Both the position numbers and the translations under genes were made by a program. Below, piece by piece: positions 51,788 to 60,425 of a stretch of DNA of 64,000 nucleotides. A model generated the notes under the pieces. It was given only the letters and a program-made list of their open reading frames with translations, made no database searches and was not told where the DNA came from. The first letter of the stretch is position 1, and each line of letters begins with the position of its first letter. Origin of the DNA: DTKD01 sp050948905 (lineage in GTDB: Bacteria; Armatimonadota; UBA5829); NCBI GenBank assembly GCA_050948905.1, contig JBMNES010000001.1, forward strand, positions 2,852,001 through 2,916,000. Reading direction: 5' to 3'.

Positions 51788-52777
51788 ATGCAAAGAGTGG
51801 CTGTGATCGGTGCAGGCACGATGGGACGAACGCACGCGAATATATACGCTTCGCTTCCTAACTCGGAGGTGGTGGCTATTTGCGACCCCCGCATCGAGGC
51901 CGCCCAGGAGTTGGCTGAGTCGCTTTCGGCGAGCGCCTATACGAAGCTTGATGACGCTATAAACGACGTCGAGTTCGATGTGGTCGACATCTGCACACCA
52001 ACCCCTACCCATCTCGATTATATCAAGAACGCGGCGGCTGCCGGTAAACATATATTCTGCGAAAAACCGCTGGCCAGAACGATCAGTCAGGCGATGGAAG
52101 CACAAAGAGCGGCTGAGGAAGCGGGAGTGACGCTGTTTGTGGGGCATGTGGTGCGGTGGTTCCCGGAATATAGAAGGCTCAAGGCTATTATCGATAGCGG
52201 AGCAATTGGTGAGACCGTGATGGTGCGGACGACCAGAGGTGGGCTGCTGCACGGCGGTGTTGGAAACTGGTTCGCCAATTTGCAGATGAGCGGCGGCGCG
52301 GTGTTGGATTTGACTATCCACGACTTCGACTGGCTGCGCTGGTGTTACGGCAAGGTGCGCAGAGTATATGCCAAGGGGCTGTATGCCTCTCAGATTCCCG
52401 GAAAGGATCACACCCTGGTGACGCTGCGTTTTGACAATGGAGTCATCGCACACGTCGAAGGCAACTGGGCAAGGCCGGACAAGTTCTGCACGAGCGTCGA
52501 AGTGGCGGGAACCGAGGGGCTGTTGAGTTTTTCGAGCACCGATTCTATGCCGCTTGTCATCAAGCACAGATCGAACGACGGCACCACAAGCACTACCTCG
52601 GTGCCAGACTTTGTGGCGAGCAAGGTCCCGTATTACTATGAGCTGGAGCATTTCATCGATTGTCTGGAACACGGGAAGACCCCGGAAGTTACAGCGGAGG
52701 ATGGCGTTGAGGCTATACGGATATGTGAGGCCGCGCTGAAATCGATATCCACCGGGGAACCGATTACGCTTGCATAA
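51788..52777 (+). CDS. Gfo/Idh/MocA family oxidoreductase
   Basis: 329 aa with AAGGAGG before the ATG. The N-terminal NAD(P) Rossmann fold starts VIGAGTMGRTHANIYA; the conserved Lys lies in CEKPLART. The C-terminal alpha/beta domain has the GGAVLDLTIHDFDWLRW motif with the catalytic Asp and His typical of the family. These enzymes oxidise or epimerise sugars, inositols and related alcohols. It is the first of two tandem paralogs, 29 bases apart. Confidence 0.9.
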   Translation: MQRVAVIGAGTMGRTHANIYASLPNSEVVAICDPRIEAAQELAESLSASAYTKLDDAINDVEFDVVDICTPTPTHLDYIKNAAAAGKHIFCEKPLARTISQAMEAQRAAEEAGVTLFVGHVVRWFPEYRRLKAIIDSGAIGETVMVRTTRGGLLHGGVGNWFANLQMSGGAVLDLTIHDFDWLRWCYGKVRRVYAKGLYASQIPGKDHTLVTLRFDNGVIAHVEGNWARPDKFCTSVEVAGTEGLLSFSSTDSMPLVIKHRSNDGTTSTTSVPDFVASKVPYYYELEHFIDCLEHGKTPEVTAEDGVEAIRICEAALKSISTGEPITLA

Positions 52778-52806
52778 TGATTGATGACTTGAAAGGAGTG
52801 CGGGAT

Positions 52807-53793
52807 ATGACGCCTGTTAAGATAGGAATGATGAGCTTTGCTCATATGCATGCATACAGCTATGCCGCGGCGCTGAAGAAGCTGGATTGTGTGGAGTTTG
52901 TGGGGATCGCCGACGACGATAAGGAGCGCGCGGCCCAGGTCGGCAAGGACCTCGGAGTGCCATCGTTTGCGGAATATGAAGATTTGCTCAACACCGACGT
53001 GCAGGGGATAATCGTCTGCAGCGAGAATATCCATCACCGCCGCCACGTGGTCGTGGCAGCACAGCACGATAAGCACGTGATGTGCGAGAAGCCGTTGTCG
53101 ACCACTAACGAAGATGCGGAGGCGATGATCGAGGTCTGTAAGCGAGCAAATGTAAAGCTGTTGACGGCATTTCCGTGTCGATTCCATCCGGCATTCACCC
53201 AATTGAAGCATACCGTGGACAGTGGTGAGTTGGGGAAGATATTGGCTGTGCGCGGGACAAATCAGGGCCAGTGTCCGTGGGGATGGTTTGTTGATAAGTC
53301 GCTTTCGGGCGGCGGGGCAGTGATTGACCATACGGTTCACGTGGTCGACTTGATGAGGTGTATGACCGGCGCTGAACCGACGCGGGTTTACGCCGAAATC
53401 GACAACCGAATGTTCGGAAAAGACTTCGATGACACGGGGATATTGACCATTGAGTTCTCTAATGGGATGTATGCCACGCTGGACGCCAGTTGGTCGAGAC
53501 CGAAGAGTTACGCGACCTGGGGCAATGTCAAGATGGCAGTAGTCGGCACGGACGGTATCGCCGATATGGATATGTTCGGGCAGATCATTGAAGGGTTCTA
53601 CGACAAGTCGATGTCATATAAATATGAGTATTGGGGCGAGGACGCCGATCTCAATTTGGTAGCATCGTTCGCTCAGTGCATAGCCGACGACACTCCGCCC
53701 GAGGTGACCGGTGAGGACGGCGCAAAGGCGCTGGCGGTCGCGTTGGCAGCGTATGAGTCGGCCAAGACAGGAAAGCCGGTGTCGCTAATTTAG
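52807..53793 (+). CDS. Gfo/Idh/MocA family oxidoreductase, second paralog
   Basis: 328 aa; the ATG at 52807 is chosen for its AAAGGAG site. CEKPLST and the GGGAVIDHTVHVVDLMR motif are conserved. The nucleotide-binding start reads MMSFAHMHAYSY, with the usual Gly-x-Gly-x-x-Gly weakened (His-Met-His at the turn), so cofactor binding may differ from its neighbour. The two enzymes may act on consecutive steps of one sugar pathway. Confidence 0.88.
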   Translation: MTPVKIGMMSFAHMHAYSYAAALKKLDCVEFVGIADDDKERAAQVGKDLGVPSFAEYEDLLNTDVQGIIVCSENIHHRRHVVVAAQHDKHVMCEKPLSTTNEDAEAMIEVCKRANVKLLTAFPCRFHPAFTQLKHTVDSGELGKILAVRGTNQGQCPWGWFVDKSLSGGGAVIDHTVHVVDLMRCMTGAEPTRVYAEIDNRMFGKDFDDTGILTIEFSNGMYATLDASWSRPKSYATWGNVKMAVVGTDGIADMDMFGQIIEGFYDKSMSYKYEYWGEDADLNLVASFAQCIADDTPPEVTGEDGAKALAVALAAYESAKTGKPVSLI

Positions 53794-53904
53794 GCTGGTG
53801 TATTCAGAAAAGACCCAATAGCAGTAGAGTTTGCACCCCCAATCGAACGGGTAATATATGATCGGGAATTATTTGATCTTACAGGTTCGTTGGGGGTGAT
53901 CCTC

Positions 53905-54159
53905 ATGGAAGAAAAGATCGGCAAAGTAACCCATTATTACAGCAAACTCGGCGTGGCGGCAATTGAGATTGAGAGAGGCTCGTTGCGCAAGGGCGACCGG
54001 ATTCGCATACACGGCCATACCACCGATGTCGAGCAAAACGTCGACTCAATGGAACTGCAGCATCAGCAGATTGTGGAAGCGGCGGAAGGCGAGAATGTCG
54101 GTGTCAGGGTAATGGAGCAGGTGCGCGAAAACGACGACGTGTATAAGGCGTATATCTAA
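53905..54159 (+). CDS. Elongation-factor domain-2-like small protein
   Basis: 84 aa from the ATG at 53905, with GGGGGTGAT upstream. The sequence is a single beta-barrel domain like EF-Tu/EF-1A domain 2: KIGKVTHYYSKLGVAAIEI, KGDRIRIHGHTTD, VDSMELQHQQIVEA and GVRVMEQVRENDDVYKAY. There is no GTPase domain. Such stand-alone 'translation elongation factor-like' proteins occur in many bacteria and archaea, sometimes next to U32 peptidases; the function is unknown. The downstream hairpin at 54197 probably terminates it. Confidence 0.8.
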   Translation: MEEKIGKVTHYYSKLGVAAIEIERGSLRKGDRIRIHGHTTDVEQNVDSMELQHQQIVEAAEGENVGVRVMEQVRENDDVYKAYI

Positions 54160-54196
54160 CTTATTTGCTGAATGCGGTGTTGCGAAATTAGGCAGA

Positions 54197-54223
54197 GGCC
54201 GCGTCTCTGTTGCGGCCGTTTTT
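54197..54223 (+). terminator. Terminator formed by repeat-cassette hairpin
   Basis: GGCCGC pairs with GCGGCC around a 9-base loop and is followed by GTTTTT. It is the first module of the repeat cassette copy 2 and ends the transcript of the elongation-factor-like gene. Confidence 0.75.
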
Positions 54224-54466
54224 GGGTTGTGAGGTGGCAATTCGGAGATTGCCACCTATCTATTTCGTGAGGTCAATTCGGAGATTGCCACCTATCTATT
54301 TGCCGGAACCGAAAACCCTCAACCGTTAACCGTCAACCGAAAAGCAGATTTCTCGCTGCGCTCGAAATGACGGGAGGTGCGGTGCTCGGAATGACGGGGG
54401 ATATGTGCTCGAAATGACGGACGGGTGTGCGAAATGACGGGGAGCGTGTGAGCTCGAAATGACGTC
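54197..54466. repeat. Repeat cassette, copy 2
   Basis: Same module order as 19629-19872: GGCC hairpin (54197-54217), TTTTGGGTTGTGAGG link, perfect hairpin GGTGGCAAT/ATTGCCACC with loop TCGGAG (54233-54256), and a degenerate second copy of it 36 bases on (54271-54292). It ends with AGCAGATTTCTCGCTGCG plus five CTCGAAATGACG-like units (54342-54464). The stretch 54467-54541 up to the HAD gene shows nothing further. Confidence 0.85.
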
Positions 54467-54541
54467 ACCCTCCTCGCTCTGCATATACAGTCACCCTCGT
54501 CGCCCTTGACCATCCCCTCCTCAATACTTATAATCAACTCA

Positions 54542-55216
54542 ATGAAGCCGTTGTTGGGCAATATGGGGTCGGTGCTGTTTGACCTTGATGGTACGCTTGT
54601 CGATACCAATATCGATTTCGCGCTTATGAGGCGGGAGATGACTCGGCTTGCGGTCGGGGTTGGGTTGACGGAGGACGATGTTCGGGGGTTGGATATTCTG
54701 GGCATTGTCGAGGCGGCTGCGGCCAGTTTGCTTGATGACGAGGATCGCGGCCGGCTGCTTCGCGATGAAGCTATGCGGATTCTGGAAGAAATTGAGCTTC
54801 GACACGCACACGAAACCCAACAGATTCCATTTGCCAGGGAGATTATTCACCATTTGCGCGAGAGTGGCACGCCGACTGGTATTGTAACCCGCAACTGCCG
54901 GGCGGCAAGTGAGATATCGCTGGAGATCGCCGAGATACGAGCGGATGTTATGATCTGCCGGGAAGATTCTGTCCGGCATAAACCCCACCCCGAACCTGTC
55001 CTGCTGGCACTTTCACAGCTCAACTCAACAGCACAGAACTCCGTCATGGTCGGGGATCATATTATGGACGTGCAGAGTGGCAAAGCGGCAGGGACCAGGA
55101 CTATTGGTTTTTTGAGAGAAGACAGGCCGGACGATTTCTTCAATAATGCGGCGCCGGATTATATAGCGCGCGACCTGAGAGAGGTGCTGAGTGCGATTAT
55201 CGGTCGCGATAGTTAA
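54542..55216 (+). CDS. HAD-family phosphatase, Gph-like
   Basis: 224 aa if it begins at the ATG at 54542; no good SD decides between this and the ATG at 54560. HAD motif I is FDLDGTLVDTN, motif II the Thr of GIVTRNCR, motif III the Lys of RHKPHPEPV, motif IV VGDHIMDVQSGKAAG. This pattern resembles phosphoglycolate or related phosphatases. Its end overlaps the first glycosyltransferase by 26 bases, which suggests an operon. Confidence 0.85.
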   Translation: MKPLLGNMGSVLFDLDGTLVDTNIDFALMRREMTRLAVGVGLTEDDVRGLDILGIVEAAAASLLDDEDRGRLLRDEAMRILEEIELRHAHETQQIPFAREIIHHLRESGTPTGIVTRNCRAASEISLEIAEIRADVMICREDSVRHKPHPEPVLLALSQLNSTAQNSVMVGDHIMDVQSGKAAGTRTIGFLREDRPDDFFNNAAPDYIARDLREVLSAIIGRDS

Positions 55217-56030
55217 CTGGAACACCACAAATCTACTGGCCGCTTGTGTACGCTCTATTTTGACCTTTCCACCCCAGGGCGACTGCGAGATTATCGTGGT
55301 CGATAACGATTCCAAAGACTTCGACGAACAGCAATTTCGCGCGGAGTTTCCGACTGTCAAGCTGATATGTAATAAGGACAACGATGGTTATGCGAAGGGG
55401 AATAACCAGGCATTGGAAGAAGCACACGGGGAATATATCCTGCTTCTTAACCCGGACACCGAGGTGACTGAAGGCGCTCTGGATGCATTGGTCGAGTTTA
55501 TGGATAGACACCCTTCAGCGGGCGCTGCTGGGGCGAAATTAATGAGGCCAAGCGGCGATGTCGACCACTCCGTCCGCTCGTTCCCCTACCCTGGCCCAAT
55601 CGCCTGGGAATATATTGGTCTTGCCAGGCTGTTTCCGAAAAGCAAAGTATTCGGCGCATACAGGGCGACGTGGTTCGGATATGACACAGAGGCGCAAGTC
55701 GATCAGCCTATGGGTTCGGCGTTGATTATAAGGGCGAAAACTCTGCAGCAGATCGGAACACTGGACGAGTCTTTTCCGATATTCTTCAATGAAGTGGACT
55801 GGTTATATCGAGCAAAACAGGCGGGTTGGGATACGTATTTTGTGCCAGGCGCGGTGGTTATCCACCACGGAGGCTCCAGCACCAGACAGGTCAGGCGAAG
55901 AGAAATGGTGCGGGAGTCGCATAAATCGCTGTTGAGGTTTTATGCCAAACACTTCAAAGGCCACATTTGCCCGTTGAGCTACTATTTTACCGTGGCGTGC
56001 ATTAATATCAGTATGCGCCTGAGAGGATGA
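55191..56030 (+). CDS. Family 2 glycosyltransferase
   Basis: 279 aa from a GTG inside the preceding gene, with GAGGT upstream. GT-A fold: SVAIVNWNTTNLL, VVDNDSKD, the DxD-like LLNPDTEV, and the acceptor-side NEVDWLYRAKQAGWDTYFVPGA. This is the rhamnosyltransferase-like WbbL pattern, using nucleotide sugars for polysaccharide or O-antigen synthesis. Cytoplasmic or peripheral at the membrane. It is followed after 4 bases by a paralog. Confidence 0.9.
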   Translation: MRLSVAIVNWNTTNLLAACVRSILTFPPQGDCEIIVVDNDSKDFDEQQFRAEFPTVKLICNKDNDGYAKGNNQALEEAHGEYILLLNPDTEVTEGALDALVEFMDRHPSAGAAGAKLMRPSGDVDHSVRSFPYPGPIAWEYIGLARLFPKSKVFGAYRATWFGYDTEAQVDQPMGSALIIRAKTLQQIGTLDESFPIFFNEVDWLYRAKQAGWDTYFVPGAVVIHHGGSSTRQVRRREMVRESHKSLLRFYAKHFKGHICPLSYYFTVACINISMRLRG

Positions 56031-56034
56031 AGAC

Positions 56035-56895
56035 TTGGCCGACGTAACTGTCAGCATTGTGAACTGGAATACCCGCGAGGAACTGGCCGATTGCCTGAAG
56101 TCGATTGTCGAACAGAGGGAATCGGTGGATTTGGAAGTATTCGTGGTGGATAACGCGTCGTCTGACGGAAGCGCAGAGATGGTCACATCGGAGTTTGGTG
56201 ACGGCGTCAAACTTATTGCGAACTCGGAGAATCGAGGGTTCGGCGCGGCTCATAATCAGGCGATTAAGCAATGCAGTGGGCAATATGTGCTCGTTTTGAA
56301 CCCGGACTGCCGCATATTGCAGCCGGATTTATTGCGTAAGATGGTCGATTATATGGATGCGCATAGTGATATCGGGATGATGGGGCCGAGGATTGTCAAT
56401 CCGGACGGGTCTTTGCAGTTTTCTGCGCGCCGTTTTCCGCCCATGTTTGCGGGATTGTTTCGGCACACTGTGCTGGGGAAGTTGTTTCCGAACAACCGGT
56501 TTGTTAAAGGGTATCTGATGACAGATGTCGACCATAGCCAGATTATGGATGTGGATTGGCTTTCGGGTTCGGCTTTAATGGTGCGACAGGAGACTTTCGA
56601 GGAAATCGGGTTATTTGACGAACGGTTTTTTATGTATTGCGAGGATGTGGACTGGTGCAAACGGGCCAAGGATGCCGGGTGGAGAGTGGTGTATTATCCT
56701 GAAGTGGAGTTATCACACCGCATCGGCGCAGCCAGCGACAAGAACCCAATCGCTATGATTAAGCAGCATCACCGCAGCATGTTTCTTTACTTTGTTAAGC
56801 ATAATTCCAGGTCGCCGAAGATTCTGCTGACGCCGCTGGTGTTGATGGCGTTATGGGCGCGTACGTATGCACGGACGAGGCTGGTTAAGCAATAG
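56035..56895 (+). CDS. Family 2 glycosyltransferase, second paralog
   Basis: 286 aa starting at TTG 56035, with GAGGA upstream. Motifs match the preceding gene: VSIVNWNTREEL, VVDNASSDGS, VLNPDCRI, CEDVDWCKRAKDAGWRVVYYPE. The two tandem enzymes may add successive sugars in one surface glycan. The last 30 residues are hydrophobic and may touch the membrane. Confidence 0.9.
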   Translation: MADVTVSIVNWNTREELADCLKSIVEQRESVDLEVFVVDNASSDGSAEMVTSEFGDGVKLIANSENRGFGAAHNQAIKQCSGQYVLVLNPDCRILQPDLLRKMVDYMDAHSDIGMMGPRIVNPDGSLQFSARRFPPMFAGLFRHTVLGKLFPNNRFVKGYLMTDVDHSQIMDVDWLSGSALMVRQETFEEIGLFDERFFMYCEDVDWCKRAKDAGWRVVYYPEVELSHRIGAASDKNPIAMIKQHHRSMFLYFVKHNSRSPKILLTPLVLMALWARTYARTRLVKQ

Positions 56896-56896
56896 A

Positions 56897-57109
56897 CTAG
56901 GCAGCGATGTCGAGGTCGTCGTCGGCGGCGGTGCTGGCGGAGGGCCGTGATATCCAGTTGTCGCAGTCTAATCGGGAGCAATAGAACATCTTTTTGCGCG
57001 TCCCATCTTTTGTGACGACGTCGGCGATATATGCGTTGTCACACCGCACGCACATTAAGGGATCCATTATTTTAATCACTTTCAGTCTGCTCTCGGTCGG
57101 ATTGGCCAT
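56897..57109 (-). CDS. Small zinc-ribbon protein
   Basis: 70 aa with GGAG before the ATG. Two cysteine pairs (MCVRC and CSRLDC), about 25 residues apart, suit a single zinc ribbon; the C-terminus is acidic (ADDDLDIAA). No family identified. It may bind nucleic acid or protein. The gene ends one base after the end of the glycosyltransferase on the other strand. Confidence 0.6.
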   Translation of the reverse strand: MANPTESRLKVIKIMDPLMCVRCDNAYIADVVTKDGTRKKMFYCSRLDCDNWISRPSASTAADDDLDIAA

Positions 57110-57258
57110 GTTCTGCTCCAGTTGTTGTGCGTTTCGTTGTTGTTACCCCACCGCGTCGATAAATCAACTGCAGGCTCCACTGACTGATTATCGGCCTAAT
57201 TCGCTCGACTAATTAGGTATTCCACAGTTTGGATTGAACATGGTACAATTCAGGCGAC

Positions 57259-58167
57259 ATGGAAGAGCACCTGGATTCATTTATAGACCACATGCGCCTG
57301 TCCCGCCGAGCCAGCGAGCACACCCTGCGCGGTTACGCTTCGGATATCAATAGATTTCTTGATTTTGCACGTGAGGCGGGCTGCGATATCGACCGGCATC
57401 TGATGCGTCGATATCTGGTGCATTTACAAAAGTCCGGCCGATCGAAAAAGACCCTGGCGAGGGCGATGGCTGCGCTGAGGTCGTATTTCGGCTATCTGCT
57501 GAAGCGCAAGATAGTAGATAGCGACCCCACCGAGGGCTTGAAAACGCCAGCTCAAACCCGTAACCTGCCGCACGTTGTGCCTGAAGATTTATTGGCACAA
57601 CTTATGGACGCCCCTGATACGAGCACAGCAATTGGCCTGCGGGATAAAGCGATATTAGAGACGTTGTATGCCACAGGACTTAGAATAAGCGAACTTTTGA
57701 GCCTGACCATCGACGATCTGCACAAAGACAGCGACGAGATTATGGTTACGGGTAAAAGAAACAAGCAGCGGGTGGTGTTGATAGGATCGCTTGCATTGCA
57801 GGCTGTTGAGACTTATCTTTCCAGCGGACGCCCTGAACTCGCCGCGAAAAACCCGGATGCCCCGGATGCGCTTTTTTTAGGTTACAGAGGGACGAGGCTG
57901 GTTGACACCTCGGTGCGCAGGATACTTAACAAGTATGTCGAAGAAGTAAGCGATACTCTGAAGATCAGCCCGCATACTCTGCGGCATTCGTTTGCGACGC
58001 ATCTTATGGATCATGGGGCTGACTTAAGGAGTGTGCAGGAGCTTTTGGGGCATGAAAGCGTGGCTACTACGCAGATTTATACGCACGTATCCCAGGAGCG
58101 TTTGAAAGAGGTTTATGATCGCACCCACCCCCGAGCTTCGGCGGATGCGGATAAACTGGAGAAATAG
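57259..58167 (+). CDS. xerC: Tyrosine recombinase XerC-like
   Basis: 302 aa, normal Xer length. The N-terminal SAM-like core-binding domain (from YASDINRFLDFAREAG) and the catalytic domain are present. The catalytic set is Arg in ATGLRISELL, His-x-x-Arg in HTLRHSFATHL, His in LLGHESVATTQ and the nucleophile Tyr in IYTHV. It resolves chromosome dimers at dif sites with a partner. Followed by hslV and hslU, an order also seen in Firmicutes (codV-clpQ-clpY), where a Xer-type gene precedes clpQY. Confidence 0.93.
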   Translation: MEEHLDSFIDHMRLSRRASEHTLRGYASDINRFLDFAREAGCDIDRHLMRRYLVHLQKSGRSKKTLARAMAALRSYFGYLLKRKIVDSDPTEGLKTPAQTRNLPHVVPEDLLAQLMDAPDTSTAIGLRDKAILETLYATGLRISELLSLTIDDLHKDSDEIMVTGKRNKQRVVLIGSLALQAVETYLSSGRPELAAKNPDAPDALFLGYRGTRLVDTSVRRILNKYVEEVSDTLKISPHTLRHSFATHLMDHGADLRSVQELLGHESVATTQIYTHVSQERLKEVYDRTHPRASADADKLEK

Positions 58168-58237
58168 CCGGCCCAGGATGGGAAGAATAAACAGATGATG
58201 CACGAAATCGGCTTATGAAAAATATGGAGATAACCTA

Positions 58238-58768
58238 ATGGAAATGCACGCCACTACTATCTGCGCGGTCAAGAAAAACGGCCAGATCGCCATCGCAGGC
58301 GATGGGCAGGTTACGCTGGAAAACACTATTATGAAGGGCACTGCGCGCAAGATTCGGCGAATATATGACGACAAAATCCTGATGGGATTTGCAGGCTCAG
58401 TGGCGGATGCGCAGACACTGGCCGATAAGTTCGAGTCTAAAGTCAGAGAGTCGCACGGCAACCTGCGCCGCGCTGTGATAGAGTTTGCAAAGGAATGGCG
58501 CACGGATCGGATACTGAGAAGGCTTGAGGCGCTTATGATAGTCGGCAACGCGGATTATCTGCTGGTGGTGTCAGGAAACGGCGAAGTGATTGAGCCGGAT
58601 GAGGGAGTGGCGGCGATAGGCTCTGGCGGCGCATACGCTGCTGCGGCTGCGAGAGCGCTGCTGGCGAATACCGACCTTCCTCCAAAGGAAATCGTAGAAA
58701 AAGCCCTTAACATCGCGGCCGATATCTGCATTTACACTAACCATCACATCACCGTGGACGAGTTGTGA
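58238..58768 (+). CDS. hslV: HslV (ClpQ) protease subunit
   Basis: 176 aa; GGAGAT lies upstream of the ATG. The Thr catalytic N-terminus is in MEMHATTIC, freed by removal of the first residues. The HATTI start matches ClpQ/HslV. The conserved GDGQVTL and IGSGGAYAAAAARAL motifs and a terminal CIYTNHHITVDEL are present. It forms a double-hexamer threonine protease gated by HslU. In an operon with xerC and hslU. Confidence 0.96.
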   Translation: MEMHATTICAVKKNGQIAIAGDGQVTLENTIMKGTARKIRRIYDDKILMGFAGSVADAQTLADKFESKVRESHGNLRRAVIEFAKEWRTDRILRRLEALMIVGNADYLLVVSGNGEVIEPDEGVAAIGSGGAYAAAAARALLANTDLPPKEIVEKALNIAADICIYTNHHITVDEL

Positions 58769-58823
58769 GCGTTATTTCGAAAACAGATGCGCAGTTGAGC
58801 CATAGCATAAATCGAGGTGCAAA

Positions 58824-60302
58824 TTGAAAGAGATGAAGGAACTGACTCCGAGGCAGATTGTTGAGGAGCTTGATAAATACATAGTCGGGCAGGATAAGGC
58901 GAAGAAGGCGGTAGCGATTGCGCTGCGGAACCGGTATCGAAGGCGGATGCTTTCTGATGAGTTGCGTGACGAGGTTATTCCTAAAAATATCCTGATGATC
59001 GGCCCGACTGGGGTCGGTAAGACGGAAATAGCGCGAAGGCTGGCGAACCTGGCGGCGGCCCCGTTTACTAAGGTCGAGGCTACAAAGTTCACGGAAGTTG
59101 GTTACGTGGGGCGTGATGTGGACTCGATGGTGCGGGATCTGGTGCAGAGATCGGTTGCGATGGTGGAGAGTGAGAAAATAGAAGAGGTGCGGCCGATCGC
59201 GGAGCAACGGGCGTTGGAGAGAGTGCTGGATATTCTTGAGCCGCCTGCCCGCCGCAGTGGGCAGGGAAATGTGCCGAAACAATGGATGGACTCGCTGCAG
59301 AGCGCGATGGGACATATTTTCCCGGGCACCGGTAATCCTGTCCCTCCGCCGCAGGATAGCTCCGTTTATGAGGACGAAGAAGCTGAGCCTGATGAGTATA
59401 CCCGTGATCAAGTGGAGCGCAAGGAGCGAATCCGGGAAAGGCTCAGAAGCCAACTGATTGCCGGTGAGCTTGATGAGCGAGAGGTGTTCGTGGAGGTCGA
59501 GGATTCCGCTATGCCGCATTTTCAGGTCTTTGGCCAACAGGGACTTGAGGAGATGGGGATGGATATGTCCGGGATGCTGGGCAATTTGTTTCCGAAGCGA
59601 AGAAAGCGCAAACAGGTGACTGTGGCGGAGGCGAAGGGTATTTTGGCTGAGGAAGAGGCCCATAATATGATCGACCAGGATGCGATCACGCGTGAGGCCA
59701 TAGAACGAGCGGAACAGAGCGGGATAATCTTTGTCGATGAGATGGATAAAATCGCTGGCCGAGAGCAGGAAGGCGGACCGCAGGTATCAAGAGAGGGCGT
59801 TCAGAGGGATATTCTGCCTATAATCGAGGGCTCCACTGTTACCACCAAATACGGCCCGGTTTCGACTAATCATATCCTGTTCATCGCAGCCGGGGCGTTC
59901 CATATCGCCAAGCCTTCGGATTTGATTCCTGAATTGCAGGGCCGGCTGCCGATACGCGTCGAACTCGACAGCCTTACCGAGGCTGATTTCGTGCGGATAT
60001 TGTCGGAGCCGAAGAACGCACTCATAAAGCAATATACCGCGCTGCTTGAGACGGAGGGCGTGGAGGTGAACTTCACAGAGGATGGCATAAGCGAGATAGC
60101 CCATATCGCCTGCGAGGTGAACACGTCAATGGAAAACATCGGTGCCCGGCGGCTTCATACGATTATGGAGAGGTTGCTGGAGGAAGTGTCTTTCGATGCG
60201 CCGGATTGCGAGCAGAAGACTATTACAGTCGATGCAGAGTATGTGCGCGCCAGACTGGCTGATATCGTGAAGGACGAGGATCTGAGCAAATATATTCTTT
60301 AA
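58824..60302 (+). CDS. hslU: HslU (ClpY) unfoldase
   Basis: 492 aa from TTG 58824 with GAGGTG upstream. Walker A GPTGVGKTE, the large I domain (about 110-270), Walker B IIFVDEMDKI, the sensor region, and the C-terminal DLSKYIL tail that docks into HslV are present. The pore loop GYVGRDV is intact. It unfolds substrates for HslV. Last gene of the xerC-hslV-hslU operon. Confidence 0.96.
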   Translation: MKEMKELTPRQIVEELDKYIVGQDKAKKAVAIALRNRYRRRMLSDELRDEVIPKNILMIGPTGVGKTEIARRLANLAAAPFTKVEATKFTEVGYVGRDVDSMVRDLVQRSVAMVESEKIEEVRPIAEQRALERVLDILEPPARRSGQGNVPKQWMDSLQSAMGHIFPGTGNPVPPPQDSSVYEDEEAEPDEYTRDQVERKERIRERLRSQLIAGELDEREVFVEVEDSAMPHFQVFGQQGLEEMGMDMSGMLGNLFPKRRKRKQVTVAEAKGILAEEEAHNMIDQDAITREAIERAEQSGIIFVDEMDKIAGREQEGGPQVSREGVQRDILPIIEGSTVTTKYGPVSTNHILFIAAGAFHIAKPSDLIPELQGRLPIRVELDSLTEADFVRILSEPKNALIKQYTALLETEGVEVNFTEDGISEIAHIACEVNTSMENIGARRLHTIMERLLEEVSFDAPDCEQKTITVDAEYVRARLADIVKDEDLSKYIL

Positions 60303-60324
60303 TGGTCTAATCGACTGCTAAAGC

Positions 60325-60356
60325 AGCGGCTGGGATAGATTTCCGGCCGCTTTTTT
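60325..60356 (+). terminator. Terminator of the hslVU operon
   Basis: AGCGGCTGG pairs with CCGGCCGCT (9 bp, one G-U) and is followed by six T. Confidence 0.88.
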
Positions 60357-60361
60357 ACTAC

Positions 60362-60399
60362 AAAACGGCCTGGACGAGAGGCTTATCCTGTCCAGGCCG
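60362..60399 (-). terminator. Terminator of the second PEP-CTERM gene
   Basis: Minus strand: a perfect 10-bp stem CGGCCTGGAC/GTCCAGGCCG followed by TTTTG, just beyond the PEP-CTERM stop and back to back with the hslU terminator. Confidence 0.85.
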
Positions 60400-60425
60400 A
60401 ATATAGCGATTACTTCTGTCTAACC

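Noticed and set aside
51542..52672. 376-codon minus-strand ORF
   Set aside because: Antisense to the E2 and oxidoreductase genes, spanning two unrelated genes; no domain.
58749..59663. 304-codon minus-strand ORF
   Set aside because: Antisense shadow of hslU; His/Leu/Arg-rich low-information sequence.
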